A stretch of DNA of 64,000 bases from Treponema sp. (GCA_031265845.1 JAISCC010000040.1:1-64000); one strand, 5' to 3'; numbered from the stretch's first letter, positions 48,634 to 59,690 are shown. Notes: a model not told the origin generated them from the letters alone. A program made the numbers and translations.

Positions 48634-48947
48634 ACTTTCCCCCACTTTCTTCACTATATCACATTTTGACCAAAAGTAGTTGGTATCGTACCAATATAGC
48701 ATGAAAAGTATGAAGCTTCCCTAAAGGGGAAAACATAAGGCAGGGAAAAATTTCGGCATGAAAGAAGAATTTACGGAACTGAATTTCCATTCTATATGCG
48801 GAAGAAGCGAATCCGCGCGAAGGGGCGGACAGCATGGACTCTGGCCGCCGGCGAACCGGCGCTTGCGGCTGAAGAAGCGTATGCGGAACGTTAGACGAAA
48901 TGGGGGAGAGGACTAATTTTTTTGAAATATTGACAAATAAATAAAAA

Positions 48948-49896
48948 ATGTTTAAAATAAAATCAGGAGAAATAATTCATGAAAAAGGCCGTATATTTTT
49001 CTGTGTGGATAAGAATATTGATCCGGTGGCTTCAAATGTATTCAATTATTTGCAAAATAATAATGATTTTATAGAAACAAAATTGATAATAGACGAATTT
49101 CCTGTAATGGAATATAATAATGGCGATTATTTTTTATTTGTTCGTTTGACTGATGTTTTAAGCCATAACTACATTAAATATTTGCCTGTGTTAAATCAAC
49201 ATTTTAAGGAATTTGATGTTGCCGGTGTTGTAAATTGGCATGAAGGTATACATGCGCCTGATAGGATATTGACAATACATTCAACTGGAGATGCGCCTTC
49301 CGGGTTTTTTAGCAAATCAAGTCCAGCTTATTTTAAGAATATATTTTGTTCGCTTGAACAAAATCGTGTTAAATATCAACTGGATAATTTTAAGGTGATG
49401 ACGGAGGCGACGCATTGGTCAGGCGTTTCTTATAAACAACCGCCGGAGTTGCTAGATAGAATATGATGCGCCAATTTATGATATTGAGGTTGGAAGCGCA
49501 TTGAAAAGCTGGAATAATGAAACGGCGATAAAAATATTATCTGAATCATTATTTGACGTATTTAATGAAATAAGCCAATTAAAAACATTATTATGTATTG
49601 GCGGAGTGCATTTTGAAGAACCATATTCAAATATATTGTTGGAAAACAATATTTCCATAGGACATATATTGGCAAATCAATGGGTTGTAGGAAATTATTC
49701 AGGAGAAAACGGTCTTGAAAAAATAAACAACTGTATTAAAAGCATTGATGGAGGAATTGACGGAATAATATTCCACGATAATCTAAAAGGGGAATATAAA
49801 CAACAATGCAGAGCTATTGCGGAGAAATATAATGTATATTGTGGAAAACACAAAATACTAAGAACACCCGTTGAATTAATCAAGTTGTTAAAATAA
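48948..49896 (+). pseudogene. DTD2/GEK1-type (archaeal/plant) D-aminoacyl-tRNA deacylase, apparently frameshifted
   Basis: HSTGD, MTEATHWSG, PIYDIEVGSALKSW, LCIGGVHFEEPY, SIGHILANQW in order across two frames; frame break ~49461. Confidence 0.8.
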
Positions 49897-50218
49897 TGTC
49901 ATGCGCTCTCCACTTCGCATGACAGATCTGCTTGCGCGCAGACTCGCTTGCAGCGGCTCGATCTACGAACCGGAGCGTTATCTACATCATCCGAAAGGAT
50001 ATTGGAAAGGGCTTTTGGAGATGGTTCTTTGATTGTATAGAGCGGGAACATGGACGCTGTGATTTTAAAGGCATGTTCGCTTAAACAGCCTCGTATTCGC
50101 TGTCGCGCCATGCCCCGCCTCTTCCCCAAGCAAGCGTCTCTCATTCTTTTTGCTTCCGCCCCTTGCCTAAATCGTCAAAAACCGCTATGATTTTCCCAAC
50201 TTTCATATTGAGGTTTGT

Positions 50219-52621
50219 ATGGAGATAGATCAAGAATTTATTGCCAATCTAAAAATTGATGAAAACGCGCTGACGAGGCGCATAGCCGCATCCCTGACGA
50301 TAAATCAGGGGCAGGTTATAGCCGTTGTAGAGCTTTTGAACGAAGGGGCGACCGTACCGTTTATCGCCCGTTACCGCAAAGAAAAGCACGGCGCTCTTGA
50401 CGAGGTGCAGGTGCGGGACATAGAGCATGGGTATCATTCGGGCAAAAACCTTGAAGAGCGGCGCATTGAGATCGTCAGGCTCATTTTTGAACAGGGAAAA
50501 CTCACCGAATCCCTTTACGGCAACATCGTCAAAGCCGCGACGCTTGCGGAATTGGAAGACATATACGCGCCTTATAAGAAGAAAAAAAAGACCCGCGGTA
50601 TGGCGGCTGTTGAGAAGGGGCTTGAACCCCTTGCGGACGCGACGCTTGAGCTTGAGAGGGAGCCGCTTGTCGCCATGGCTGCGGAATTTGTGCGGGAAGA
50701 CGCCGAACATCCCGAACTCAGCGTGGCGTCCGTTGACGACGCCTTGCAGGGCGCTATGGACATTATCGCGGAACGGGTGTCTCAAAACCCGGAAAATCGC
50801 GCTTTAGTCAAGGAATTCTATAGCCAGGACGGCGTGATCTCCGTGAAAGGCGTAGGAGACGAGGAAGTGAAAAAAACGTCCACCTATCAGATGTACTGGG
50901 ATTACACCGAGAGACTTTCCCGGATAAAGCCCCACCGGATTCTGGCGATAAACCGGGGGGAACGGGAAAAGGCGCTTGAAACGCAAATTGATGTTGACGA
51001 GAACGCCGCAGTTGAAATGGTGCAAAAAAAGTACGCCATTCACAACGAGTACCATAAAACGTCCGTAGAGGACGGGCTTAAACGGCTCCTGTCTCCAGCC
51101 GTGATTCGGGAAATTCGGGGCGATCAGGGGGACGCCGCCGACGGGCATGGCATTTCCGTGTTTAGCGCGAACCTCAAAAACCTGCTCATGCAGCAGCCCA
51201 TCAAAGGCGCCCGCGTGCTGGGCGTTGATCCGGGCATTCGTACCGGCACTAAATGCGCATGTCTTGACGATACGGGCAAATTCCTCCACTACTTTACGTT
51301 TATGAACAACCAGACCGATAGGGCGAAGGAGTTGATCCTGAAAAATCTGAAGGATTACCATATTCAGCTTGTAGCGGTGGGAGGCGGAACTGGCTCTAAA
51401 GAGGCGCAGGAACTGGTCGCGCAGGTTATTTCCGAAAATAACCTTGACGTACTGTACACGGTGGTCGATGAGGACGGCGCTTCCGTATACTCGGCGAGCG
51501 ATATTGCCCGCGAAGAATTTCCGGACCTTGATCTGACCATCAGGGGCGCCGTTTCCATAGGCAGGCGCTTGCAGGACCCGCTCGCCGAACTCGTGAAGAT
51601 CGACCCGAAATCTATTGGAGTCGGGCTGTACCAGCACGATGTCAACCAGAAAAAGCTCTCGGACACCCTTGACGAAGTGGTTTCCAGCGTGGTGAACAAC
51701 GTAGGCGTCAACCTAAACACCGCAAGCGTCTCTCTCCTCAAGTACGTGTCCGGCATAAACTCAGGTCTTGCCAAGAAAATCGTGAAATACCGCGATGAAA
51801 AAGGCAAAATTTCAAGCCGCGACGAACTGAACGGCATTCAGGGCATGGGTCCGAAAACATTTGAGCAATGCGCCGGCTTTCTCAAAATACCGGAGAGCGT
51901 GGATCCGCTTGACAATACGTGGGTTCACCCTGAAAACTACGCCATTGCCCGCGCCATTCGGGAAACTATTACCACAACCGGCGGCGTCGGTTCGGAAACA
52001 GTGAAGTCATTGAAAGAAAAATTCGGCGTTGGAGACGCCACCATCAATGACATTGTTGATGAACTTAAAAAACCCGGACGCGATCCACGTGAAGAGTACC
52101 CCAAACCCATCATGCGCAAGGGAGTGGTTGCGTTTGAAGATCTTAGCGAAGGCATGATGGTCACCGGCAAAATCAAAAATGTGGTTGATTTCGGGGCGTT
52201 CGTCGATGTCGGCGTGAAAGAAACCGCGCTCGTCCACATTTCCGAATTGAGCGACCATTTTGTCCATGATCCGATGGACGCGGTGAAAGTCGGCGAGGTG
52301 TACGAGTTCCGCATCATCGAATTGGACGCGGACAGGCGGCGCATCAGCCTTTCCCGCCGCAACGCGCAATCCGATCAGGGACGCGCCGCGCCGAAGCGCG
52401 AGCTTGAGAAAGCCGCCGTTTCCGCAAATGGCGCCGTTGTGGGCGGCGATGCCGTGGGCGGCAAGAAGCGGGTCGTTGTGGTGAAAAAAATGGACGGCGC
52501 CGGAGCATCCGCAAAATCCGGGCAGCCGCGCTCTCCCCGCTTCGATCCGAATGACGACGGCTCCATGTACAATCCGTTTGCCGAGGCGTTCAAGAAGATG
52601 GAGAAAAAGCGCGTAAAGTAA
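50219..52621 (+). CDS. tex: Tex-family RNA-binding protein with C-terminal S1 domain
   Basis: VPFIARYRKEKHGALDEVQVRDIEH; GVDPGIRTGTKCACLDDTGK; HhH INSGLAKKIVKYRDEKG; S1 GMMVTGKIKNVVDFGAFVDVGVKETALVHISELSD. Confidence 0.95.
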   Translation: MEIDQEFIANLKIDENALTRRIAASLTINQGQVIAVVELLNEGATVPFIARYRKEKHGALDEVQVRDIEHGYHSGKNLEERRIEIVRLIFEQGKLTESLYGNIVKAATLAELEDIYAPYKKKKKTRGMAAVEKGLEPLADATLELEREPLVAMAAEFVREDAEHPELSVASVDDALQGAMDIIAERVSQNPENRALVKEFYSQDGVISVKGVGDEEVKKTSTYQMYWDYTERLSRIKPHRILAINRGEREKALETQIDVDENAAVEMVQKKYAIHNEYHKTSVEDGLKRLLSPAVIREIRGDQGDAADGHGISVFSANLKNLLMQQPIKGARVLGVDPGIRTGTKCACLDDTGKFLHYFTFMNNQTDRAKELILKNLKDYHIQLVAVGGGTGSKEAQELVAQVISENNLDVLYTVVDEDGASVYSASDIAREEFPDLDLTIRGAVSIGRRLQDPLAELVKIDPKSIGVGLYQHDVNQKKLSDTLDEVVSSVVNNVGVNLNTASVSLLKYVSGINSGLAKKIVKYRDEKGKISSRDELNGIQGMGPKTFEQCAGFLKIPESVDPLDNTWVHPENYAIARAIRETITTTGGVGSETVKSLKEKFGVGDATINDIVDELKKPGRDPREEYPKPIMRKGVVAFEDLSEGMMVTGKIKNVVDFGAFVDVGVKETALVHISELSDHFVHDPMDAVKVGEVYEFRIIELDADRRRISLSRRNAQSDQGRAAPKRELEKAAVSANGAVVGGDAVGGKKRVVVVKKMDGAGASAKSGQPRSPRFDPNDDGSMYNPFAEAFKKMEKKRVK

Positions 52622-52753
52622 GCGTCCAACGCCGCAACGCAGTCCTGTGCAACGGACGAGGCGGCGTGGACGAAAATGGTCGCGCTATCTGAATGGCAAT
52701 GCAAAATCTTCGAGCTGTATTTCAAACCGGCAGAATACCGGCGGTGAATCCGG

Positions 52754-54655
52754 TTGTTCTATCGGATTAACCAACAAGGAAAACGTCTGCGCATGATTCC
52801 GATGTCCATAAAAGAAAAAAGCCTCGTCATCTACAAGAACAAACCCGCTATAGCGACGGAAATCGCTGAAAAAATAAGCATATCCATTGCAGGCGGGGAA
52901 AAACTCAAAGTGCGCGAAAAAGACGTAGAACTCATCCATCCAGGTCCCTGCGCGTTGTCCGATCTCGCCGAATTGCCCAAGGGCGATGTTCGCGGCGCGT
53001 GGGAGCTTCTGGAAGGAGAAAAAACCGCGTTCAATGAATTGGCGGAACTCATATATGGCGAATATACGGCTAAAACCGCCTTCGCCCTGTACACCGAACT
53101 GCTGGGCGGCGTTTACTTCTCAGGAAATGCGGCGGAGATCAAAACGCGGGCGCCTGATGAAGTTGAGTCGGAAGAAAAAAAGCGCGGCGAAAAACAAAAG
53201 GGGCAGATTGAACGGGATGCGTTTCTTGAGCGTTTCAGAACGAAAACTCTCGTATTCCCTGATGACAAGAAATTCCTGCAAGATGTTGAAGCCCTCGCCT
53301 ATGGGCAAACCAACAAGAGCCGCACCTTGAAAGATATGGGCAAGCCGGAAACGCCGGAGGAAGCCCATAAACTCCTCCTTGATTCAGGGGCGTGGACCGT
53401 GTTCGTAAATCCGCATCCCCAGCGGCATGGCTGCTCTCTCGCCTCCGCAAAAACGCCGGTTTCTCCGCCTCCTGACGAAGAGCGTGTTGATCTCACTCGC
53501 CTCTCAAGTTTCGCCATCGACAACGCGTGGTCAGCGGATCCGGACGACGCCATAGCCATAGAGGGAAATGTCCTTTTTGTACATATTGCGGATCCCGCCG
53601 CGTCAATCATACCGGACAGTCCTGCGGACAAGGAAGCGCGCGCCCGGGGCGCCACCCTATACCTCCCGGAAGGCGCAAGCCGCATGATCTGCGAGGAAGG
53701 CGTTTCTCTCTTTGCCCTGGGTTATTGCCATGGTGTCTGCGCGGACGCCTGCGCAACCGCATCCGCGCCTGAAATTTCGCCTGCGCTCACCTTCAAAATG
53801 ACGCTGAACAGCGATTATTCTGTTGCGGAGACCGAAATTTTTCCTTCATGGGTGAAAGTCGCCCGTCTGACCTACGAAGAAGCCGATGAGAAGTCCGCGT
53901 CGCCTGAGTGTGCGCCGTTATTTGCCTTTGCGGAAGCCAACTGCAAGCGAAGACAACAGTCCGGCGCGGTTTTCATAGACCTTCCGGAGGCGCACATTTC
54001 GGTTTGCGAAAAAAAAATCTCCATAGAACCGGTCAAATTTTCGCGCGCGGCGTCTATGGTGCAGGAATGTATGCTGATCGCGGGCGAATCTGCGGCGCGA
54101 TGGGCTCTGCAACGCAAAATTCCTTTTCCTTTTGTGAGTCAAGACATGAGCGATCTTCCGAAAAATCCGTTGCCCGGGCTTGCCGGCTCCTACCAACTCC
54201 GCCGTTGTATGCGCCCCCGCGTTCTTTCCACAAAGCCCGCTGATCATTTCGGGCTTGGGCTTGCCGTGTATACGCAGGTTACCAGTCCTTTGCGGCGCTA
54301 CACCGATCTTTTGGCGCACCAGCAAATCCGTCTGTTTTTGCGTGGAGAGAAGCCGCTCTCCGAAGAAGATGTGCTGATCAGGCTTGCGGCGTCAGAGGCG
54401 GCCGCGCTTGCTACGGTTCATGCGGAACGAGCTTCCCGCGCCCATTGGACTGCGGCGTATCTTTCTGATAAAAAGAAGTCGGTCTGGGAAGGGGTGATGG
54501 TGGAGAAAAAAGGCGACAAATCGGTCGTCTTAATCCCGGATTTAGGCGTAGAAACGCAGGCGCTCATACGATCAGAGCTTGAACCAAATCAAAAGATACG
54601 CCTGGTTTTTTCATCCGTCAAGATGCCGGAAGGAGAAATTTTATTTAATCAATGA
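52754..54655 (+). CDS. RNase II / RNB-domain exoribonuclease-like protein
   Basis: FAIDNAWSADPDDAIAIEGNVLFVHIADPAASI and YTQVTSPLRRYTDLLAHQQI. Confidence 0.9.
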   Translation: MFYRINQQGKRLRMIPMSIKEKSLVIYKNKPAIATEIAEKISISIAGGEKLKVREKDVELIHPGPCALSDLAELPKGDVRGAWELLEGEKTAFNELAELIYGEYTAKTAFALYTELLGGVYFSGNAAEIKTRAPDEVESEEKKRGEKQKGQIERDAFLERFRTKTLVFPDDKKFLQDVEALAYGQTNKSRTLKDMGKPETPEEAHKLLLDSGAWTVFVNPHPQRHGCSLASAKTPVSPPPDEERVDLTRLSSFAIDNAWSADPDDAIAIEGNVLFVHIADPAASIIPDSPADKEARARGATLYLPEGASRMICEEGVSLFALGYCHGVCADACATASAPEISPALTFKMTLNSDYSVAETEIFPSWVKVARLTYEEADEKSASPECAPLFAFAEANCKRRQQSGAVFIDLPEAHISVCEKKISIEPVKFSRAASMVQECMLIAGESAARWALQRKIPFPFVSQDMSDLPKNPLPGLAGSYQLRRCMRPRVLSTKPADHFGLGLAVYTQVTSPLRRYTDLLAHQQIRLFLRGEKPLSEEDVLIRLAASEAAALATVHAERASRAHWTAAYLSDKKKSVWEGVMVEKKGDKSVVLIPDLGVETQALIRSELEPNQKIRLVFSSVKMPEGEILFNQ

Positions 54656-54708
54656 AAATTCCTATTTCCCCTCTTGACCTTCTTTGAATTCTATATAAGA
54701 ATAGTGGT

Positions 54709-57099
54709 ATGAGTGATTATCTTGACCCTAATAATGAAGAGCTTCTCAAAGACTTCTTTAGCGAAGCCCAAATGCAGGTCGATACATTAGAACAGAACAT
54801 TCTAATCATCGAAAACGAAGGCGCCAATAAAGATGCGGTTGATGAAATTTTCCGTGCCGCTCATACTTTGAAGGGCGGCTCCGCAACCGTTGAGTTTATG
54901 GAGCTTTCGCATTTTACCCACATGGTTGAGGATGTGCTGGACGCCATCCGGTCAGATCAGCTTCAGGTCAAGGAAGAAGTTGTCGATACGCTCCTCACGG
55001 CTATTGATGTCATCAAAGCGATGCTCGAACAACGGATGAATGGTTCCGTATACCAGGAGAACACTTCGGTTATAGAAGGAAAGCTTGAGTCTCTGATACC
55101 CAACAGTAAAAAAGGAGGAGTTGCGCCGAAGCCAGTCGCGGCGCCCGTTCCGGCTCGCGCTGTCGCCCCTCCTGTACCGGCGGCGGTTCCTGCGGCTGTG
55201 GGATTGAAACCCTCCACTCTTACAGAAGATGAGCTTAATGAAATCAAAGGATCTTCGGACGGAAATCTTCCGATTTTTCGTGTGTCCGTTACATTTGACG
55301 AAAAGAACTTGATGAACACTGTAGGCGGCATTCAGATATATGTGGTGATCAAAAATTATGGAACCATTCTTAAAACCGTTCCCGATTTTGAGGCGCTATA
55401 TGAAGACAATTTCTTTCAGGTTGTTGATTACTATGTCTCAACCGATAAAAACCCTGAAGAGTTGAAACGTATCGTCCTCCTTCCCGACGTAAGCCTCAAT
55501 GCCACAGTCATCGATATAAACGAACTTGCGCCTACGGACAAGGCGGATTTCGCGCCTCAATTCGTAGCGGAGGCGCTAAAATCCAAACCCGCGGCGTCCG
55601 CATCGTCGCCGGTTGCGACGCCTCATCCGCACGAAGGGGACGCCGTTCCTGCGGCGTCCGCTCAATCATCCGCCGCGTCTGCGGATGCGAAGAAAGCCGG
55701 CAAAGAAGCGGGTTCCATACTCCGCGTGGACTCCAAGCGTATTGACGATCTGCTCAACCTCGTTTCCGAAACGGTCATCACCAAGGCGACGTTCAATCAG
55801 ATCAACAATCAATTCAACGATCTCCTCACGGAACTGCATGCTTTGGAAAGCGCGTACCGCGACAAGATCAAGGGACTCTTCGATAAACTGCCTAGCTATC
55901 TTGAAGGCATACAAGAAGGTGGAAAAACCGTTAAAGATCTCCGCAAAGAAATCAACGAAGAATACGGCGACACCTTCACCTTGTTTGACAGCTTTGAAAC
56001 CTCGGTCAAGACCAACATCGCTAAATTTCGCTCGACATCTCAAAACCTTGGACGCATCACCGGCGAATTGCAGGAAGGCGTCATGCGCATCCGCATGGTT
56101 CCCATCAGCCAGATATTCAGCCGGTTCCCGCGTCTTGTACGCGACCTTTCCAAATCCCTCAACAAAAAAATAAACTTGGTCATTGAGGGGGAAGAGACCG
56201 AGCTTGACAAGTCCGTCGTTGAAGACCTCCTTGACCCGATCATGCACTCGGTGCGCAATTCCATAGATCACGGCGTTGAAGCGCCTGCGGAACGCAAGGC
56301 GGCGGGCAAACCTGAAGAAGGCATGGTGCTTCTCAAAGCGACCAACGAAGGCAACATGATTGTCATTGAGATTGCCGATGATGGAAAAGGCATTGATGTT
56401 GAGGGGGTCAAGGCGAAAGCCATTGAAAGAGGGCTTATCAATCCGAACAAGATGCTGACCGATGTGGAAGCCTTCAATCTGATCTTTGAACCCGGGTTCT
56501 CTACCGCGAAATCCATTACCTCCATATCGGGGCGCGGCGTAGGTCTTGACGTGGTGCGCCGCTCCATTGAAAAACTCAACGGCAGCGTAACGGTCAGTTC
56601 CGAACGCGGCAAGGGCACCAAGTTCATCATCAAACTGCCGCTTACGTTGGCTATTATTCAGGGGCTGTTGGTGCGCGTCGGCACGGAAATCTATTCCATT
56701 CCCATTGCCAGCGTTATCGAAAGCCTGCGTATAAAACCGGAAGACGTCAAGATGATCGACAATTACGAAGTGTTCAATATCCGTAACGATGTGGTGTCAT
56801 TGCTCCGTTTGAACCGGCTCTTCGGCATTAGAACCGAGGAAAAACAGGAGTACAACTTCATCGTCATTGTTGGCACCGCAGAAAAGAAAATGGGCTTTAT
56901 GGTTGACAGCCTCATCGGTGAGGAAGACGTGGTTATCAAGCCCTTGCGTGATCAATTTACCAATTCGCCCGGTATTGCCGGCGCATCCATTTTGGGAGAC
57001 GGTTCCGTTTCGCTCATCATTGATGTCAGCCAGCTTCTGGAACTGGGATTGCGCAAGGAATTGGAACAGCGGCAGATACGCGAAGCGTCAATGAGGTAA
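54709..57099 (+). CDS. cheA: Chemotaxis histidine kinase CheA
   Basis: HPt IFRAAHTLKGGSATV; LDPIMHSVRNSIDHGVE; GRGVGLDVVRRSIEKLNGSV; C-terminal CheW-like domain. Confidence 0.96.
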   Translation: MSDYLDPNNEELLKDFFSEAQMQVDTLEQNILIIENEGANKDAVDEIFRAAHTLKGGSATVEFMELSHFTHMVEDVLDAIRSDQLQVKEEVVDTLLTAIDVIKAMLEQRMNGSVYQENTSVIEGKLESLIPNSKKGGVAPKPVAAPVPARAVAPPVPAAVPAAVGLKPSTLTEDELNEIKGSSDGNLPIFRVSVTFDEKNLMNTVGGIQIYVVIKNYGTILKTVPDFEALYEDNFFQVVDYYVSTDKNPEELKRIVLLPDVSLNATVIDINELAPTDKADFAPQFVAEALKSKPAASASSPVATPHPHEGDAVPAASAQSSAASADAKKAGKEAGSILRVDSKRIDDLLNLVSETVITKATFNQINNQFNDLLTELHALESAYRDKIKGLFDKLPSYLEGIQEGGKTVKDLRKEINEEYGDTFTLFDSFETSVKTNIAKFRSTSQNLGRITGELQEGVMRIRMVPISQIFSRFPRLVRDLSKSLNKKINLVIEGEETELDKSVVEDLLDPIMHSVRNSIDHGVEAPAERKAAGKPEEGMVLLKATNEGNMIVIEIADDGKGIDVEGVKAKAIERGLINPNKMLTDVEAFNLIFEPGFSTAKSITSISGRGVGLDVVRRSIEKLNGSVTVSSERGKGTKFIIKLPLTLAIIQGLLVRVGTEIYSIPIASVIESLRIKPEDVKMIDNYEVFNIRNDVVSLLRLNRLFGIRTEEKQEYNFIVIVGTAEKKMGFMVDSLIGEEDVVIKPLRDQFTNSPGIAGASILGDGSVSLIIDVSQLLELGLRKELEQRQIREASMR

Positions 57100-57114
57100 G
57101 GAAAAGAGGGTGTT

Positions 57115-58449
57115 ATGACAGCAGAAATCAAAAATTTAGCGGAAGTAAACGCCAACCTGCAAATTCAGAAAGAGCGGGCTGAGACAGAAGATTTTAAGAT
57201 CATAACCTTTTCCCTTGGCGGAAAAGATTACGGCGTTGATATTATGAATGTCAAGGAAATCGCAAAGGCTGATAAATTTACCTATGTGCCGAACGCGGCT
57301 TCCTTTGTGAAAGGCGTGTACAATCTTCGGGGTGATATTATTCCGATTATAGATTTGCGTTCGTTCTTCCACTTGCCGCAGGATAAGAAGGGGGATGGGC
57401 TTGAAAACATGCTCATCCTTCGCATTGAAGACAGGGTGTATGGGACGGTTGTTGACAAGATCGATAGGGTGATCGGCATCAATTCATCTTCTGTGCAGCC
57501 GCCTCATCCCATATTCGGGGATATTAACATCAAATATATCAGCGGCGTTGTGGAAAAAGGCGGGAGCCTCTATGTTATTCTTGATGTCATCCGCATTTTC
57601 AGTCAGCATGAAGATGACAAGCAAAAGGGGCGGATGTCCGCGCAGGAAAACACGACCGAGAACTTTGTGCCTTCCACTTCAACGCAGACGCCTGAACAAA
57701 AAGTGGCGGCGGCGGACACCGCGCTTGGTTTTATTAAAGAAAGTCTTGCGGCCTTGAAACATTTTTACGCAAGTGGTATAAATGACGCATGGGTGCATAA
57801 GCGATTCATTGATTGGAGCGCAACCCATCGGGAAACGGATGTCCAACTTCGAAACAGTTCCGATGCGGAGGAATTTCTGGGAGACTTTCCATCTCCCCAT
57901 ACAGGGGTGTTTTGGGATGATGAATACGCTGGCATGGTTAAAAAATTGTTGCCCGATATGCCGTCGAACAATATCCAAGTGTGGAATCCCGGTTGCGGCA
58001 AAGGGCATGAAACGTATTCATTCGCGTGCTTGCTTAAAGCCCGGTATCCTGATGCGCATATCAAGATTTGGGCGAGTGACAACGATATTTTAGCGATATC
58101 AACCGCTCCCAATATGAGTTTTGACTTGAACGAAACGCCGGAATATTGCCGCGGCTTTATGTTAAATGGAAAGAACGGGTATGTTTTCAAGCCGGAGATC
58201 AAAGATTCAATTGTGTTTGAGTACCATGATATTTTACACGAGGCGCAGTTGCCGGATTTGGATATTATATTGATGCGGGATCTTTTGTCATACCTGCCTG
58301 TAACGGAGCAAGGCAAGCAAATTGTATCTTTCGGTGAAAAACTCAAAAAGACCGGAGTGGTCATAGTAGGTAAAAATGAGGTTATAGCCGATACTAATTG
58401 GCGTCCCATTGGTGAATTTCCTCTGTCCGTGTTCATGTATAACGGATAG
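57115..58449 (+). CDS. CheW fused to a CheR-like methyltransferase-type domain
   Basis: CheW domain (GVDIMNVKEIAKADKFTYVPNAASFVKGVYNLRGDIIPIIDL) then CheR-like segment (VWNPGCGKGHETYSFACLLKARYPDAHIKIWASDND). Confidence 0.9.
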   Translation: MTAEIKNLAEVNANLQIQKERAETEDFKIITFSLGGKDYGVDIMNVKEIAKADKFTYVPNAASFVKGVYNLRGDIIPIIDLRSFFHLPQDKKGDGLENMLILRIEDRVYGTVVDKIDRVIGINSSSVQPPHPIFGDINIKYISGVVEKGGSLYVILDVIRIFSQHEDDKQKGRMSAQENTTENFVPSTSTQTPEQKVAAADTALGFIKESLAALKHFYASGINDAWVHKRFIDWSATHRETDVQLRNSSDAEEFLGDFPSPHTGVFWDDEYAGMVKKLLPDMPSNNIQVWNPGCGKGHETYSFACLLKARYPDAHIKIWASDNDILAISTAPNMSFDLNETPEYCRGFMLNGKNGYVFKPEIKDSIVFEYHDILHEAQLPDLDIILMRDLLSYLPVTEQGKQIVSFGEKLKKTGVVIVGKNEVIADTNWRPIGEFPLSVFMYNG

Positions 58450-58536
58450 AGAGCAAGATGGAGGAATCTTTATTAGCGCGTCGCGTTAATGTTTGATAAA
58501 TGTAAGCGGCGTCGCCGTTTGTAAATAGGAGTTTGT

Positions 58537-59034
58537 ATGAGAGTTGAATATATTAACCCTTTTGTCGAAGCAGCCTTTAGCGTTCTTAAAGATGTTCTCA
58601 ATTTGATGGAAGAAGAGGTTATAGATGTTAAGCGCGGCGATCTGTACTTAAAATCATCGAATATGTCCATTATGGGTGTTGCGGCGTTGGTAGGCTTGGC
58701 AGGCGATGTTGAAGGACGTGTGCTTTTTGACATGTCAAAAAAGACGGCTTTGTTTGTCGCGAGCAGTATGAATGGCGAGGAGTTTATTGGTATTGATGAT
58801 ATGGTTAAAGCCACTATTACCGAGCTTGCAAATATGATTACTGCGCAGGCTGTCACCAAGCTTCATGATTTAGGATTCAAGTTTGATCTTACTCCGCCCG
58901 CGCTCTTTACCGGTGAAAACATGGAAATCTCAAACAACCTTGATGTTGAAGCGTTGATCGTTCCTATGGAATTAGGTTCGGATGGAACAAAAGGAAAGAT
59001 TGAGATTAATGTTGTCATCCGCGAGCGTTCCTGA
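58537..59034 (+). CDS. cheX: Chemotaxis phosphatase CheX
   Basis: YINPFVEAAFSVLKDVL...VGLAGDVEGRVLFDMS...ITELANMITAQAVTKL. Confidence 0.93.
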   Translation: MRVEYINPFVEAAFSVLKDVLNLMEEEVIDVKRGDLYLKSSNMSIMGVAALVGLAGDVEGRVLFDMSKKTALFVASSMNGEEFIGIDDMVKATITELANMITAQAVTKLHDLGFKFDLTPPALFTGENMEISNNLDVEALIVPMELGSDGTKGKIEINVVIRERS

Positions 59035-59069
59035 TTAAATGTCAGCCCTGATGGGTTGACATTTAATCA
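59032..59069 (+). terminator. Terminator-like hairpin overlapping the cheX stop codon
   Basis: TGATTAAATGTCA-GCCCTGATGGGT-TGACATTTAATCA, 13-bp perfect stem. Confidence 0.7.
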
Positions 59070-59095
59070 AATATGCAATAGTATCTTTTTCATAA

Positions 59096-59169
59096 GGGCG
59101 GTTAGCTCAGTTGGTTAGAGCGTCGGTATGACACGCCGAAGGTCACAAGTTCGATTCTTGTATCGCCCA
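59096..59169 (+). tRNA. tRNA-Val (anticodon GAC)
   Basis: Cloverleaf: acceptor GGGCGGT/ATCGCCC, D-arm GCTCAGTTGGTTAGAGC, anticodon loop ATGACAC, T-arm ACAAG-TTCGATT-CTTGT. Confidence 0.93.
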
Positions 59170-59269
59170 TTGTGTTGTATTTATATAGATATTTGCTTGG
59201 CACAGGAAAGGTTTTTTGACAATCTTTATGTGTGATTCCAGGCAGAGAGCCAATGCAGGGCATATATAA

Positions 59270-59690
59270 TCAAAGTGCGATACCAGGCAGGGACATTCAC
59301 TTGCCCCTGTGCGGCGGTGAAAGACAATTTTTATGAATGTGCGCAATGCGGACATCAAGAATCTATTTTATTTGGAACGTTCTTTCAGTATGCGTGCAAA
59401 CCATTGTATATATGGTGTTGCGGCCATTTGGTATATTGCGTCACAGAAAAACGGGACAAGCGCTTTGGGGTTGCAGCCGGATAGGTGAAGGAAAAGATGG
59501 ATTTATAGAAATCACGATTGGGCGGGTGAGTGTATTTGCAACCGACGGCTGGCAGATATAAAAGTCTTGTTCAAAAGGACACATCTTGGATATTATTTTG
59601 ACGATTACACCTTCAGGTTTAATTGGCGTAAATCAAATGGCAGAGAATTATTATTTTTTATAGATTATTACAGAATGACCTACCCTGCGT
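59270..59690 (+). pseudogene. IS1595-like transposase remnant (internally deleted, several frames)
   Basis: Zinc-ribbon part YECAQCGHQESILFGTFFQ and C-terminal FDDYTFRFNWRKSNGRELLFF. Confidence 0.6.

Noticed and set aside
49900-50210. Odd intergenic stretch between the DTD2-like gene and tex
   Set aside because: No coherent ORF, RNA or repeat could be identified by reading.
50804-51637. 277-aa minus-strand ORF
   Set aside because: Antisense to tex; shadow ORF.
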